Assembly (NCBI GenBank): GCA_963794615.1 | Contig: CAWCEP010000012.1 | Span: forward strand, 1 to 64,000 | Direction of reading: 5' to 3' | DNA: 64,000 nucleotides | From: Chersky-840 sp963794615 | GTDB lineage: Bacteria > Actinomycetota > Acidimicrobiia > Acidimicrobiales > UBA8190 | In this document: piece by piece, positions 24,374 to 32,256 of the stretch | How the letters are laid out: every line of letters begins with the position of its first letter | Numbering within the stretch: position 1 is the first letter of the stretch | The notes under the pieces: model-generated | Told to the model about the DNA's origin: nothing | Seen by the model: only the letters and a program-made list of their open reading frames with translations | Databases searched by the model: none | Program-made: the position numbers and the translations under genes

Positions 24374-25317
24374 GTCCCACCGGGATGATGCTCGAGGGCG
24401 CGCGCCACCGTCTGCAGCAGGTTCACGACGCGCGGTCCCCAGCGAGACGCGATGTCGTCGTTGAGCCCGACCACCTGACCCTTTTGGACGGCCTTCATCG
24501 TCGACCATCCTGGTCGCGCCGTCACCGTGTGCGCAGTCTGACCACAACAGATGGTGTCGGCCAGGAACACCCAGTCGGGGTTCGACTGCACGATGAACTC
24601 GGCCGAGAGCTGGGGGTAGCCGCCGCTCGTCGCCGCCGACGGGGCACGGTCGGCGATGTTGCGCAGCCCGAGGAGGCCGAGCACCCTCCCGATGAAGGTC
24701 GACGACGTCACCGAGAAATAGGTCTGGTCGAGCTCGTAGTAGTAGGTCTGGCCCTCGTTCGACTGGGGCGCGGCGCGCACGATCTGGGTGATCTCCCTCT
24801 TCACGCGAGTCGCTTCGGACTCGGCCGCCTGGACGTGCCCGGTGGCCAGGCCCAGTTGGTCGTACTGGACGTAGGTGTCGGCCAGGGTCGAGGCCGGTGG
24901 GAGTGACAGCACGGGGACGCCGAACGTCTTGAGCCGAGCGGTGAGCCCGCTGCTGTCGCCGGGGACCACCACCAGGTCAGGCCGGTACGACACGATGGCT
25001 TCGACGTTCGGTGAGAGGTCGTCGAGCGTCGTGCGGGGCGCCTCCTTGGGGTAGTCGGAGTACTTGTCGACCGCCTTGACCTGGCTCCCGGCACCGATCG
25101 CATACAACATCTCGGTGGCCGTCGGTGACAGCGACACGATGGCATCGGGACGCGCCTTGATCCGTACCGTGCCGTTGGCGGCCGAGATCGACACCGGGAA
25201 CGACCCCGAAGAAGCCGTGGTATTGGAGGAGCCGTTCGACGGGGTGCTACACGACGCCACGAACAAACCGAGCCCGGCGCAGACGGCGAGCAGGGCTCGC
25301 TTCGAGCGCTGGTGCAT
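24370..25317 (-). CDS. btuF: corrinoid-binding lipoprotein, BtuF-like
   Basis: A 315-residue solute-binding lipoprotein of class III (helical backbone) fold. The signal peptide ends in a lipobox at VASCS (Cys near residue 23). Mature motifs are AIVSLSPTATEMLYAIGAGSQVKAVDKYSDYPKEA, LSPNVEAIVSYRPDLVVVPG, and a C-terminal lobe with LGLLGLRNIADRAP, AEFIVQSNPDWVFLAD and VVGLNDDIASRWGPRVVNLLQTVA. It should deliver corrinoids to BtuCD. The ATG at 25317 has GGAGGA seven bases upstream. It is the first gene after the riboswitch. Confidence 0.9.
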   Translation of the reverse strand: MHQRSKRALLAVCAGLGLFVASCSTPSNGSSNTTASSGSFPVSISAANGTVRIKARPDAIVSLSPTATEMLYAIGAGSQVKAVDKYSDYPKEAPRTTLDDLSPNVEAIVSYRPDLVVVPGDSSGLTARLKTFGVPVLSLPPASTLADTYVQYDQLGLATGHVQAAESEATRVKREITQIVRAAPQSNEGQTYYYELDQTYFSVTSSTFIGRVLGLLGLRNIADRAPSAATSGGYPQLSAEFIVQSNPDWVFLADTICCGQTAHTVTARPGWSTMKAVQKGQVVGLNDDIASRWGPRVVNLLQTVARALEHHPGGT

Positions 25318-25400
25318 GTGGTCATCCTCCATCGGGTTGCGGAGGACGAAGTGCGCCCGCTGCGACACCCGACGGTGGTGTCCAACGAACCGCCCTTCCT

Positions 25401-25545
25401 CCGAGGACAGGTTTCGCCGATGCAGGTCAGGCGTCCGGGCTCGTCCCCGAAAAGGGCATCACCGTTGCGGGACAGCGCCGGGATCTCACCGGCTTCGCTG
25501 GGCCTCCACCGCTCCGGCTGGCGGCCGGAGCGCACGTACGTTATC
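25401..25545 (-). promoter_or_regulatory. cobalamin riboswitch
   Basis: Read on the minus strand, the leader contains the conserved core GCCGGTGAGATCC...GGCGCTGTCCCGCAACGG (25459-25498) and the B12-box-type GCCTGACCTGCATCGG (25417-25432) followed by CGAAACCTGTCC. A 5' stem, GCTCCGG/CCGGAGC, lies at 25511-25531. These match the adenosylcobalamin riboswitch consensus. It ends about 85 bases before the btuF ATG and should repress the whole ten-gene operon when cobalamin is plentiful. The 5' boundary is approximate. Confidence 0.9.
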
Positions 25546-25611
25546 GCTCCCCCACCCCGGTCGCCACCGCCGCCATGGCCCGCACCACGGTCACCGCACC
25601 GCGCCACCACG

Positions 25612-27018
25612 TCACAGCGGCGCGACGGCCTCGAAACCGATGGCGTCTTCGAGTGCCGCCGCCGAGCGGATCACGACCAGATCGGCGTGCTGGGGCCCCA
25701 CCAGTTGGATCCCGACGGGCAGCCCGCCCGACGTCAATCCGGCACACACCGATGCCGCCGGCGAGCGCGTCATGTTGAAGGGATAGGTGAAACGGGCCCA
25801 GTTCGCTTCGAGCTCGCCGTTGATGAGTCCCTGTCCTGCGAGGCTTCGGGGAGGCGGCGACCCCGCGCAGGTCGGCGTCACTAGCAGTCGCACGTCGCGA
25901 AAGAGCTCCACCAGCTTGAGGTTCAAGGTGTGGCAGGCGTCCTGCGCCAGCACGATGTCGCGGGCCGACAGATTGTCCGCCGCCCAATCCACCTGCGCGG
26001 CCAGCAGCGGGTCGACCCGCTCCCAGAGCTCGGTGCCACGATAGGGCGCCAACGTGCGCCAGTTGTAGGCGACGGCCAACGTCAGCCAGTCCCGCACCGG
26101 GTCTTCGTCGAAGACGACGTCGATTTCGACGACTTCCGTCCCGAGGGCCCTGATCTTGGCGATCACCTCCTCGCACAAGGCACGCACCTCGTCGTCGAGT
26201 GGCGCGTAGCCGAGCGTCGGGGACCATGCCACCTTGCTGGGGAGCTGCGCACCCTCGAGCGCGGCCGGCCACGACGCCTCGGGCCTCGGAAGCGAGCGGA
26301 TGTCGGTGGGGTCGGGCCCGACGGCGATGTCGAGCGCGGTGACGACGTCAGCAACGCGTCGCGCCATGGGCCCCTTCGTCGACAGGTCGTGCCAGTCCGA
26401 GCCGTGGTGACCACCGGAGGGGACCCGACCGAGCGAGGGCTTGATGCCGCTGAGCCCGCAACACGACGACGGGATCCGGATCGACCCTCCCCCGTCCGAT
26501 CCGGTGGCCAGCGGGACCATCCCCGACGCGATGGCGGCCGCGGCACCTCCCGAGGATCCCCCCGGGCTGTAGGCCAAGTTCCACGGATTGGAGGTCGGAC
26601 CGAATACGGCGTTGTCGGTGTCGGCCTTCCATCCGAGCTCGGGGGTGTTCGTCTTGCCGACCACGACGCAGCCCGCCGCCTTGAGGCGCGCCACCAAGGG
26701 CGAATCGTGCACGGCGGCAGGACCGCCCGCGAAGGCGGCGGAGCCGTAGGAGGTCACGAAGCCGGCCGCGTCGTCGAGGTCCTTGACCCCGATGGGGATC
26801 CCGGCCAGGGCGCCCGGGTCCTCCCCCGCCGCGGCGGCGTCGTCGATACGCGAGGCCGCCTCGAGCGCGTCGTCGGCGTCGATGGCGGTGAACGCGTTCA
26901 CCTGGGGGTTGAGCGCTTCGATGCGCTCGAGCGCATGGGTGACGAGGGCGCGGGCGCTGCGCTGGCCCGACCGCACCGCGGCCGCCAGGTCGGTGAGTGA
27001 CTCACGTCGGAAGTCCAT
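25612..27018 (-). CDS. amidase (amidase-signature family)
   Basis: A 468-residue amidase-signature hydrolase. The catalytic Lys is in GIPIGVKDLDDAAG, and the signature region has GGSSGGAAAAIASGMVPLATGSDGGGSIRIPSSCCGLSGIKPSLGRVP, providing the cis-Ser and the nucleophilic Ser. N- and C-terminal regions (VNAFTAIDADDALEAA; RFTYPFNMTRSPAASVCAG...GLPVGIQLVGP) are complete. It hydrolyses an amide of unknown identity in the cytoplasm; GatA is unlikely because gatB/gatC are not adjacent. The ATG at 27018 is supported by normal length. It is separate from the cobalamin operon, whose leader begins just beyond its stop. Confidence 0.9.
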   Translation of the reverse strand: MDFRRESLTDLAAAVRSGQRSARALVTHALERIEALNPQVNAFTAIDADDALEAASRIDDAAAAGEDPGALAGIPIGVKDLDDAAGFVTSYGSAAFAGGPAAVHDSPLVARLKAAGCVVVGKTNTPELGWKADTDNAVFGPTSNPWNLAYSPGGSSGGAAAAIASGMVPLATGSDGGGSIRIPSSCCGLSGIKPSLGRVPSGGHHGSDWHDLSTKGPMARRVADVVTALDIAVGPDPTDIRSLPRPEASWPAALEGAQLPSKVAWSPTLGYAPLDDEVRALCEEVIAKIRALGTEVVEIDVVFDEDPVRDWLTLAVAYNWRTLAPYRGTELWERVDPLLAAQVDWAADNLSARDIVLAQDACHTLNLKLVELFRDVRLLVTPTCAGSPPPRSLAGQGLINGELEANWARFTYPFNMTRSPAASVCAGLTSGGLPVGIQLVGPQHADLVVIRSAAALEDAIGFEAVAPL

Positions 27019-27105
27019 GCCCCACGCGTAGCACGACTGGGGTGGCGGCGCCCCGGCGGCGCACGGAGATGGACACGCCACCACCGTGCACGGCAACCTG
27101 GACCG

Positions 27106-27987
27106 ATGTCCCCGACGATCGCCGACGCCACCCTCGACCATGTGGCGGTGGCCGTGGAGCGCTGGTCCGATGCCTGGCCCCGCTACGCCGTCGAGCTCGG
27201 AGGGCAGTGGACGTCGGGAGGGGTGAACGTCGGGTTCAGTCCGGCCCAATTGCGCTACGCCAACGGCGGCCGGGTGGAGGTCCTCCAGCCGTGGCATCCC
27301 GAGGACAACCCCTTCCTGCGCCGCTTCCTCGACCGGCATGGGCCCAGTCCCCACCACCTCACCTTCAAGGTGCCCGACCTCGCGTCGGCCCTCGACGACG
27401 CCGGCCACGCCGGTTACACCCCGGTGGGCGTCGACCTCAGCAACGACGACTGGAAAGAGGCCTTCCTCCACCCGCGCCAGGCCACCGGCGTCGTGGTGCA
27501 GATGGCTCAGGCCTCTCATCTGTGGCAGTCCCCGCCGCCCGAGGGATTCCCGGCCGCGGGGCCGGAGCCGGCAGCGTCTCTCGTCGGGGTGACCCACGCC
27601 GTTGCCGACCTCGACACCGGGTTGGCATTGTTCGAGGGTCTCCTGGGCGGCCGACGCGCCGGACAGGGGGTGGCACCGGACGGGTCCTGGACGTGGGTCG
27701 ACCTGCGGTGGCTCGGCCCCCTCGCCGTCCGTGTGGTGGCACCGGCGGCACCACGACGATCACCGTTGACCGACTGGCTGGGCCCCTTGCCGGGCCGGCT
27801 GCACCATCTGGCCTTCGAGGTGCCGAGCGACGCGCCGATGGCCACCGACGGCGCCGGGACCGAGGTCGGGGTACCCGGGGTGCTCGCGGGCGACGCGAGG
27901 GCCAGGATCGTGGAGCCTGCGGACAACCACGGGACGCGCCTGGTGCTCTACGGCCCGGCCACGCAACGGGCCCATGGGCAGGCCTAG
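27106..27987 (+). CDS. two-domain VOC-family protein
   Basis: A 293-residue protein with two VOC modules. The first (about 8-140) begins LDHVAVAVERWSDAWPRYAVELGGQW and contains PHHLTFKVPDLASALDDAGHAGYTPVGVDLSNDDWKEAFLHPRQATGVVVQMAQ, where HHLTF and the final Q/E strand form the usual metal site. The second (about 165-285) begins VGVTHAVADLDTGLALFEGLLGG and contains HHLAFEVPSDAP. This arrangement resembles extradiol-dioxygenase- or epimerase-like VOC proteins. The reaction is unknown. It diverges from the amidase gene. Confidence 0.8.
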   Translation: MSPTIADATLDHVAVAVERWSDAWPRYAVELGGQWTSGGVNVGFSPAQLRYANGGRVEVLQPWHPEDNPFLRRFLDRHGPSPHHLTFKVPDLASALDDAGHAGYTPVGVDLSNDDWKEAFLHPRQATGVVVQMAQASHLWQSPPPEGFPAAGPEPAASLVGVTHAVADLDTGLALFEGLLGGRRAGQGVAPDGSWTWVDLRWLGPLAVRVVAPAAPRRSPLTDWLGPLPGRLHHLAFEVPSDAPMATDGAGTEVGVPGVLAGDARARIVEPADNHGTRLVLYGPATQRAHGQA

Positions 27988-28055
27988 CAGCGTCGCGGCG
28001 CGGAAGTCGTCCCCGCCGCCGGCACTAGCCTGGTGCGCACGTTGAGCGAGGACCG

Positions 28056-29060
28056 GTGACTGACGACGACTCCGGCGCACGCGATGGTGCCCCACCCCGG
28101 CTGACCATCGGCCAGCGCATCCTGGCCGCACTCCCGAATCTTCAGCGAGAGCCGGCCCCCACTGCCCCGGCGCGTTCGTCGACGGCGACGCGTGCCACCC
28201 GTACCGCTCGTCCCGTCATCGACGGCGACGCCGCCGACGACGACGACGACATCGAAGCCGGCGCTGAGTTCACCGACATCGAAACCGACCCGTCCGACGA
28301 GGACATCGGATCGTCCCATGACGATTCGAGGCCCGTCGCGACGGGGTTCAGCGGGCGGATGAGCTCACTGCTCAATCCCGCCCCCGGCGGAGCGCGAGCC
28401 CGTCCCGCGGATCAGCTCGACACGATGACCCGCGAAGAGATCGCCCACCGCATCAAGAGGCTGGACGATCGCGAGCGGTTCCTGGCCCTGACGGCGGCGC
28501 CGATCGGCATCGCGGTAGGGATCCTGCTCACCGCGTTCGCGATCCATTTGAACCCCGCGGCGCGGGTGCAGGGCAAGCTCAATCCCAAGCACGTGAGTGA
28601 ATCGCTCATCCTGTTGGAGGGCGGGGTGCGCATCGTGCTGTCCGGGGTGGTCGTGGCCTGTGCCCTGACGCGACGGCGGTCGCTGGTCGGCTTTTCGCTG
28701 CTCTTCCTCGGGACCGCCATGGGATCCCCGTTGTTCGCGCTGCCCTTCTGGGTCCTGGGGGGCTATCTGATCTGGCGCGTGTTCAAGTACCAGCGGGTCC
28801 TGACGGCCCGGACCGCGGCGGCCCGGGGCACGACCTCGCGGGGGTCGACGACCCGGGGCGCGACGCGAGGCAGTGGAGGGGGACGGGTTCCGGCCAACCC
28901 CCGCGCCGCGGGGCGCGCCGGCGCCGCGGCGGCACGGGAGCGCGCCCAGTCCCGGTCGCGGCGCGGCCGCAAAGAGCCCGCACCGTCGGGGCCCACCCCG
29001 TCCAAGCGCTACACGCCCCCGCGCCCGACACGGCCCCGGCCACCCGCCCCGCCCTCCTGA
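28056..29060 (+). CDS. membrane protein with acidic N-terminus and basic tail
   Basis: A 334-residue protein starting at GTG with GAGGA upstream. Residues 1-about 110 are low-complexity and acidic in places (GDADDDDDI... stretch). The region 125-140 is a charged helix (REEIAHRIKRLDDRERFLAL). About four membrane segments follow (145-245). The last 85 residues are Arg/Gly/Pro-rich and strongly basic, as in nucleic-acid-interacting tails. No family is recognised. Its 3' end overlaps the end of the convergent TetR gene by 52 bases. Confidence 0.65.
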   Translation: MTDDDSGARDGAPPRLTIGQRILAALPNLQREPAPTAPARSSTATRATRTARPVIDGDAADDDDDIEAGAEFTDIETDPSDEDIGSSHDDSRPVATGFSGRMSSLLNPAPGGARARPADQLDTMTREEIAHRIKRLDDRERFLALTAAPIGIAVGILLTAFAIHLNPAARVQGKLNPKHVSESLILLEGGVRIVLSGVVVACALTRRRSLVGFSLLFLGTAMGSPLFALPFWVLGGYLIWRVFKYQRVLTARTAAARGTTSRGSTTRGATRGSGGGRVPANPRAAGRAGAAAARERAQSRSRRGRKEPAPSGPTPSKRYTPPRPTRPRPPAPPS

Positions 29061-29707
29061 GGCGACACCTCGTCGCGGTCCTCGACGAGCAGCGCCGAGC
29101 GCAGCAACCGCAGGATCTCCTGGCGGCGCCGGACCAACGAGCGCGGCGTCGGATCCTCTCCGAGCGCCCGCAGCACTTCGACCTCGGTGATCATCCCCAC
29201 CACCGTGGAGTAGATGGCCAGCAGGAGCAGGCGTGGCTCGTGGCGCCGCATGTGGCCGGCGTCCATCTCGTCCTCGAGAAAGCCCGACGCCCTCGTGACG
29301 AGTGGCTCGAGCACCAACATGAGGCGCGTCGCCGACGGGGGGCCGAGGCGCCCCACCTCGCGCAGGAGGCCCAGGAGCTCGGGACGCCGGGCTGCGAGCC
29401 GGAACACCGACCGCACCACGGCCTCCACACGCCACCAGCCCGATCCGGCTTTCGCCAGGGAGTCCTCGAGGGCGTGGGCGAGTTCCATGGCGGAGCGGTC
29501 GATCAGCGCTTCGAGCAGGACCTCCTTGGAAGGAAACCAGTACAGGATCGACTGCTTGCGCACCCCGAGGGTCTCGGCCAGGGCATCGAGCGACGTCGCC
29601 TCGTAGCCGCGGGACCCGAACGAGGCCAGGGCAGCGTCGAGAATGCGATCGGCGGTACCGCCTTCTGGACGGTGCAGCGCTGCGCTGGGTCTTCTTCCCG
29701 CCTCCAC
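29009..29707 (-). CDS. TetR-family transcriptional regulator
   Basis: A 232-residue TetR regulator. The N-terminal helix-turn-helix is clear: ADRILDAALASFGSRGYEATSLDALAETLGVRKQSILYWFPSKEVLLEALID (about 19-70). The remaining helical part is the ligand-binding and dimer domain. It is divergent from the acyl-reductase operon, with a 14-base palindrome in the 23-base gap, so it most probably represses that operon (and itself) and is released by a lipid or acyl-CoA ligand. The GTG start abuts the palindrome, leaving no room for a leader, so the true start could be slightly internal. Its C-terminal Gly/Arg tail overlaps the neighbouring gene. Confidence 0.9.
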   Translation of the reverse strand: MEAGRRPSAALHRPEGGTADRILDAALASFGSRGYEATSLDALAETLGVRKQSILYWFPSKEVLLEALIDRSAMELAHALEDSLAKAGSGWWRVEAVVRSVFRLAARRPELLGLLREVGRLGPPSATRLMLVLEPLVTRASGFLEDEMDAGHMRRHEPRLLLLAIYSTVVGMITEVEVLRALGEDPTPRSLVRRRQEILRLLRSALLVEDRDEVSPQEGGAGGRGRVGRGGV

Positions 29708-29721
29708 CTACCATATGGTAG
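29708..29721. promoter_or_regulatory. palindromic TetR operator
   Basis: CTACCATATGGTAG is a perfect 14-base palindrome between the divergent TetR gene and the acyl-reductase operon. It contains TATGGT, a TANNNT -10 candidate for the plus-strand operon, so a bound repressor would mask the promoter. The assignment to the adjacent TetR protein is an inference from position. Confidence 0.65.
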
Positions 29722-29730
29722 ACAGAGATC

Positions 29731-32256
29731 GTGGATGAGGTGACCACCCCCACCCCAGCCGGGACGTCCGGCTCCTTGTCCATCGCCGCCGCCCTGGCGG
29801 GCAGGCGCATTCTCGTCACCGGGGCTACCGGCTTTCTCGGGACCGCTTTGGTCGAGCGGCTGGTGCGCGCCGTCCCGGGGTGCCACGTGACCGTCTTGGT
29901 CCGCCCCACCCGCCGCGCCGACGCCGCGGCCCGGTTGGCCCGAGAAGTGGTCCGCAACGACTGCTTCAACCGCCTGCGCGAGGAGCTCGGCGACCGCTTC
30001 GACGACGCGGTGGGCGCCCGGGTCACCGCCGTGGCCGGCGACGTGGGCCGCGACGGTCTCGACCTCGACGACGAGGGGCGGCGCCTGCTCGCCTCGTGTG
30101 ACGTGGTGGTGCACTCGGCGGCCACCGTCGCCTTCGACGCTCCTCTCGACACCGCCGTGGAGGTGAACCTCCTGGGCCCGTCGCGCGTGGCGGCGGCCAT
30201 CGAGTCGGTGGCCGAGGCGCGTCGACGCAACCACCCCGGGGCGCCGCCCACCCATCTCGTCACCGTCTCCACCGCGTATGTGGCGGGGACCCACCAGGGT
30301 GACGCGACGGAGACCCTCGCCACCGAGGCGCTGGCATCGGGAGCGAGAGCCCGGACCCACACGACGGTGACGACCGAGGTCAACATCGACGCCGAGGTCA
30401 CCGCGGCCCGCCGTCTGCGTGACGACCTCGAGTCCGCCTCGCGCGCTCCGGAACGCCTCGGCCAGCTCACCAAGGCGGCGCGGGCCGAGTTGGGAGCGGC
30501 CGGCACCCACCTCCTGGCGGAACGGGCCGAGAAGCTGCGCGACGAGTGGGTGCGCACACAACTCGTCGACTGCGGTCGGGCCCGCGCCCAGGCCCTGGGG
30601 TGGCCCGACGCCTATGCCTTTACCAAGGCCCTCGGCGAACGGGCACTCGTGGGCAGGCACCCGGCGCTCCCGATCACGATCGTCCGCCCCTCGATCATCG
30701 AGTCGGCGCTGGCCGAGCCGCGCCCGGGCTGGATCCGCGGCTTCCGGATGGCCGAGCCCATCATCGTGTCGTACGGGCGCGGGCTGTTGCGCGAATTCCC
30801 CGGCGTGCCTGAAGGGGTCGTGGACGTCATCCCCGTCGACATGGTGGTGGCGGCGATCATCGCCGTGGCCGCGGCCGGCCCCGACCCTGCCGGGCCCACC
30901 GTGTACCACGTGGCGTCGAGCGTGCGGAACCCCCTCCGGTACGGGCAACTCGTCGACCTGGTGCGATCGTGGTTCACCGACCACCCGCTCTATGACGCCG
31001 ACGGCCAGCCCATCATGGTCCCCCAGTGGTCGTTCCCCGGGCGGGGCCGCGTCCAGCGCCAACTCCAGCGAGCCACCAGGGCGTTGACCACGGCCGAGCG
31101 AGTCCTCGGCACCCTGCCGGTGCGCGGCGAACGGGCCGACCTGGCGGCGCGGGTGGAAGAGCGGCGCGCCCAGGCCGAGCGCGCTCTGGGGTACACCGAG
31201 CTCTACGGCGCCTACACCGAGACCGAGGCGCATTTCCGGGTCGACCGGCTCCTGTCGTTGTGGGAAGGACTCTCATCCGAGGACCAGGCGGCCTTCTGCT
31301 TCGACCCCGGGGTGATCTCGTGGCCCCGGTACGTCCACGACGTCCACCTCCCGTCCGTGGTGGAACACGCCCGGGTGCGTTCGTCGCCGCGACGCTCGAC
31401 GGTGGCCAGTCGCTCCGACCGGGCGCGCGCCGCCATCTTGTCGCCCGACCGCCACCTCGCCGCCTTCGACCTCGAGAACACGCTCGTGGCCTCCAACGTG
31501 GTGGAGTCCTACGCCTGGCTGGCCAGTCGACATCTGCCGGTGGGTGAGCGCGTCGCGTTCACGGCCGGAATCCTGCGTGAGGCGCCGTCGTTGCTCGCCC
31601 TCGACCGCCGTGACCGGGGCGATTTCCTGCGCAGCTTCTACCGGCGCTACGAGGGCGCCCCCGCCCACCTGCTGCGCGACGACGCGCTCGACATGTTCCA
31701 CCACCTGCTGTTGGCGAAGTCCTTCCCCGCCGGTTTCGCCCGCGTGCGCGCCCACCGGGCGCTCGGACATCGCACCGTCCTCATCACCGGTGCGCTCGAC
31801 TTCGTGGTCGAGCCCTTACGACCCCTCTTCGACGAGGTGGTGTGCGCCCAGCTCGGACAAGACGACCGGGGCCGGTACACGGGCCGCCTCGAACAACTCC
31901 CGCCCACCGGAGAGGCGCGCGCCCTCGTCCTGGCCGAGTACGCGGCGGGCGAGGGCCTCGACCTGGGCGAGTCGGTCGCCTACGCCGACTCGGCGTCGGA
32001 CCTCCCGCTCCTCGAGTGCGTCGGCTTCCCGGTCGCGGTCAACCCCGAGGCGCGCCTCGCCACCATCGCCCGCCGGCGGGGATGGCACGTCGAGCAGTGG
32101 GACAAGGCGGGGGGCGGGGCCCGGCCCCCCCTCCCCTTCGGTCCCGTCGACCACGGCGTGTCGCGCTGGTGGGCCCGCCTCGAAGGCATACTCGAGCGCA
32201 GCGGCGGCGCGACCTCGGGCCCCCGTCTGGTGGCAGGCCGGGGGGCCCGGCCATGA
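29731..32256 (+). CDS. fatty acyl-CoA reductase-like SDR fused to a HAD-IB domain
   Basis: An 841-residue two-domain protein. Residues about 24-420 form an extended SDR of the fatty acyl reductase (male-sterility) type: ILVTGATGFLGTALVERL for NAD(P), VVHSAATVAFDAPLDTAVEVNLLGP, LVTVSTAYVAGT, and the catalytic Tyr295 and Lys299 in YAFTK. Residues about 570-820 form a HAD-IB phosphatase-like domain: AFDLENTLVASNVVESY with nucleophile Asp580, VLITGALDFVVEPL and YADSASDLPLLECVG. Normal HAD phosphatases have D-x-D; here the third position is Glu582. The reductase part resembles mycobacterial acyl-CoA reductases of the AcrA1 type. The stop overlaps the next ATG (ATGA). Confidence 0.85.
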   Translation: MDEVTTPTPAGTSGSLSIAAALAGRRILVTGATGFLGTALVERLVRAVPGCHVTVLVRPTRRADAAARLAREVVRNDCFNRLREELGDRFDDAVGARVTAVAGDVGRDGLDLDDEGRRLLASCDVVVHSAATVAFDAPLDTAVEVNLLGPSRVAAAIESVAEARRRNHPGAPPTHLVTVSTAYVAGTHQGDATETLATEALASGARARTHTTVTTEVNIDAEVTAARRLRDDLESASRAPERLGQLTKAARAELGAAGTHLLAERAEKLRDEWVRTQLVDCGRARAQALGWPDAYAFTKALGERALVGRHPALPITIVRPSIIESALAEPRPGWIRGFRMAEPIIVSYGRGLLREFPGVPEGVVDVIPVDMVVAAIIAVAAAGPDPAGPTVYHVASSVRNPLRYGQLVDLVRSWFTDHPLYDADGQPIMVPQWSFPGRGRVQRQLQRATRALTTAERVLGTLPVRGERADLAARVEERRAQAERALGYTELYGAYTETEAHFRVDRLLSLWEGLSSEDQAAFCFDPGVISWPRYVHDVHLPSVVEHARVRSSPRRSTVASRSDRARAAILSPDRHLAAFDLENTLVASNVVESYAWLASRHLPVGERVAFTAGILREAPSLLALDRRDRGDFLRSFYRRYEGAPAHLLRDDALDMFHHLLLAKSFPAGFARVRAHRALGHRTVLITGALDFVVEPLRPLFDEVVCAQLGQDDRGRYTGRLEQLPPTGEARALVLAEYAAGEGLDLGESVAYADSASDLPLLECVGFPVAVNPEARLATIARRRGWHVEQWDKAGGGARPPLPFGPVDHGVSRWWARLEGILERSGGATSGPRLVAGRGARP

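Noticed and set aside
24801..25610. Minus-strand frame across the riboswitch and the start of btuF
   Set aside because: Composition is Arg/Ser/Pro-rich and it conflicts with btuF and the conserved riboswitch core.
25612..27018. Amidase as GatA of the tRNA amidotransferase
   Set aside because: No gatB or gatC adjacent, and general amidase-signature proteins share the same motif.
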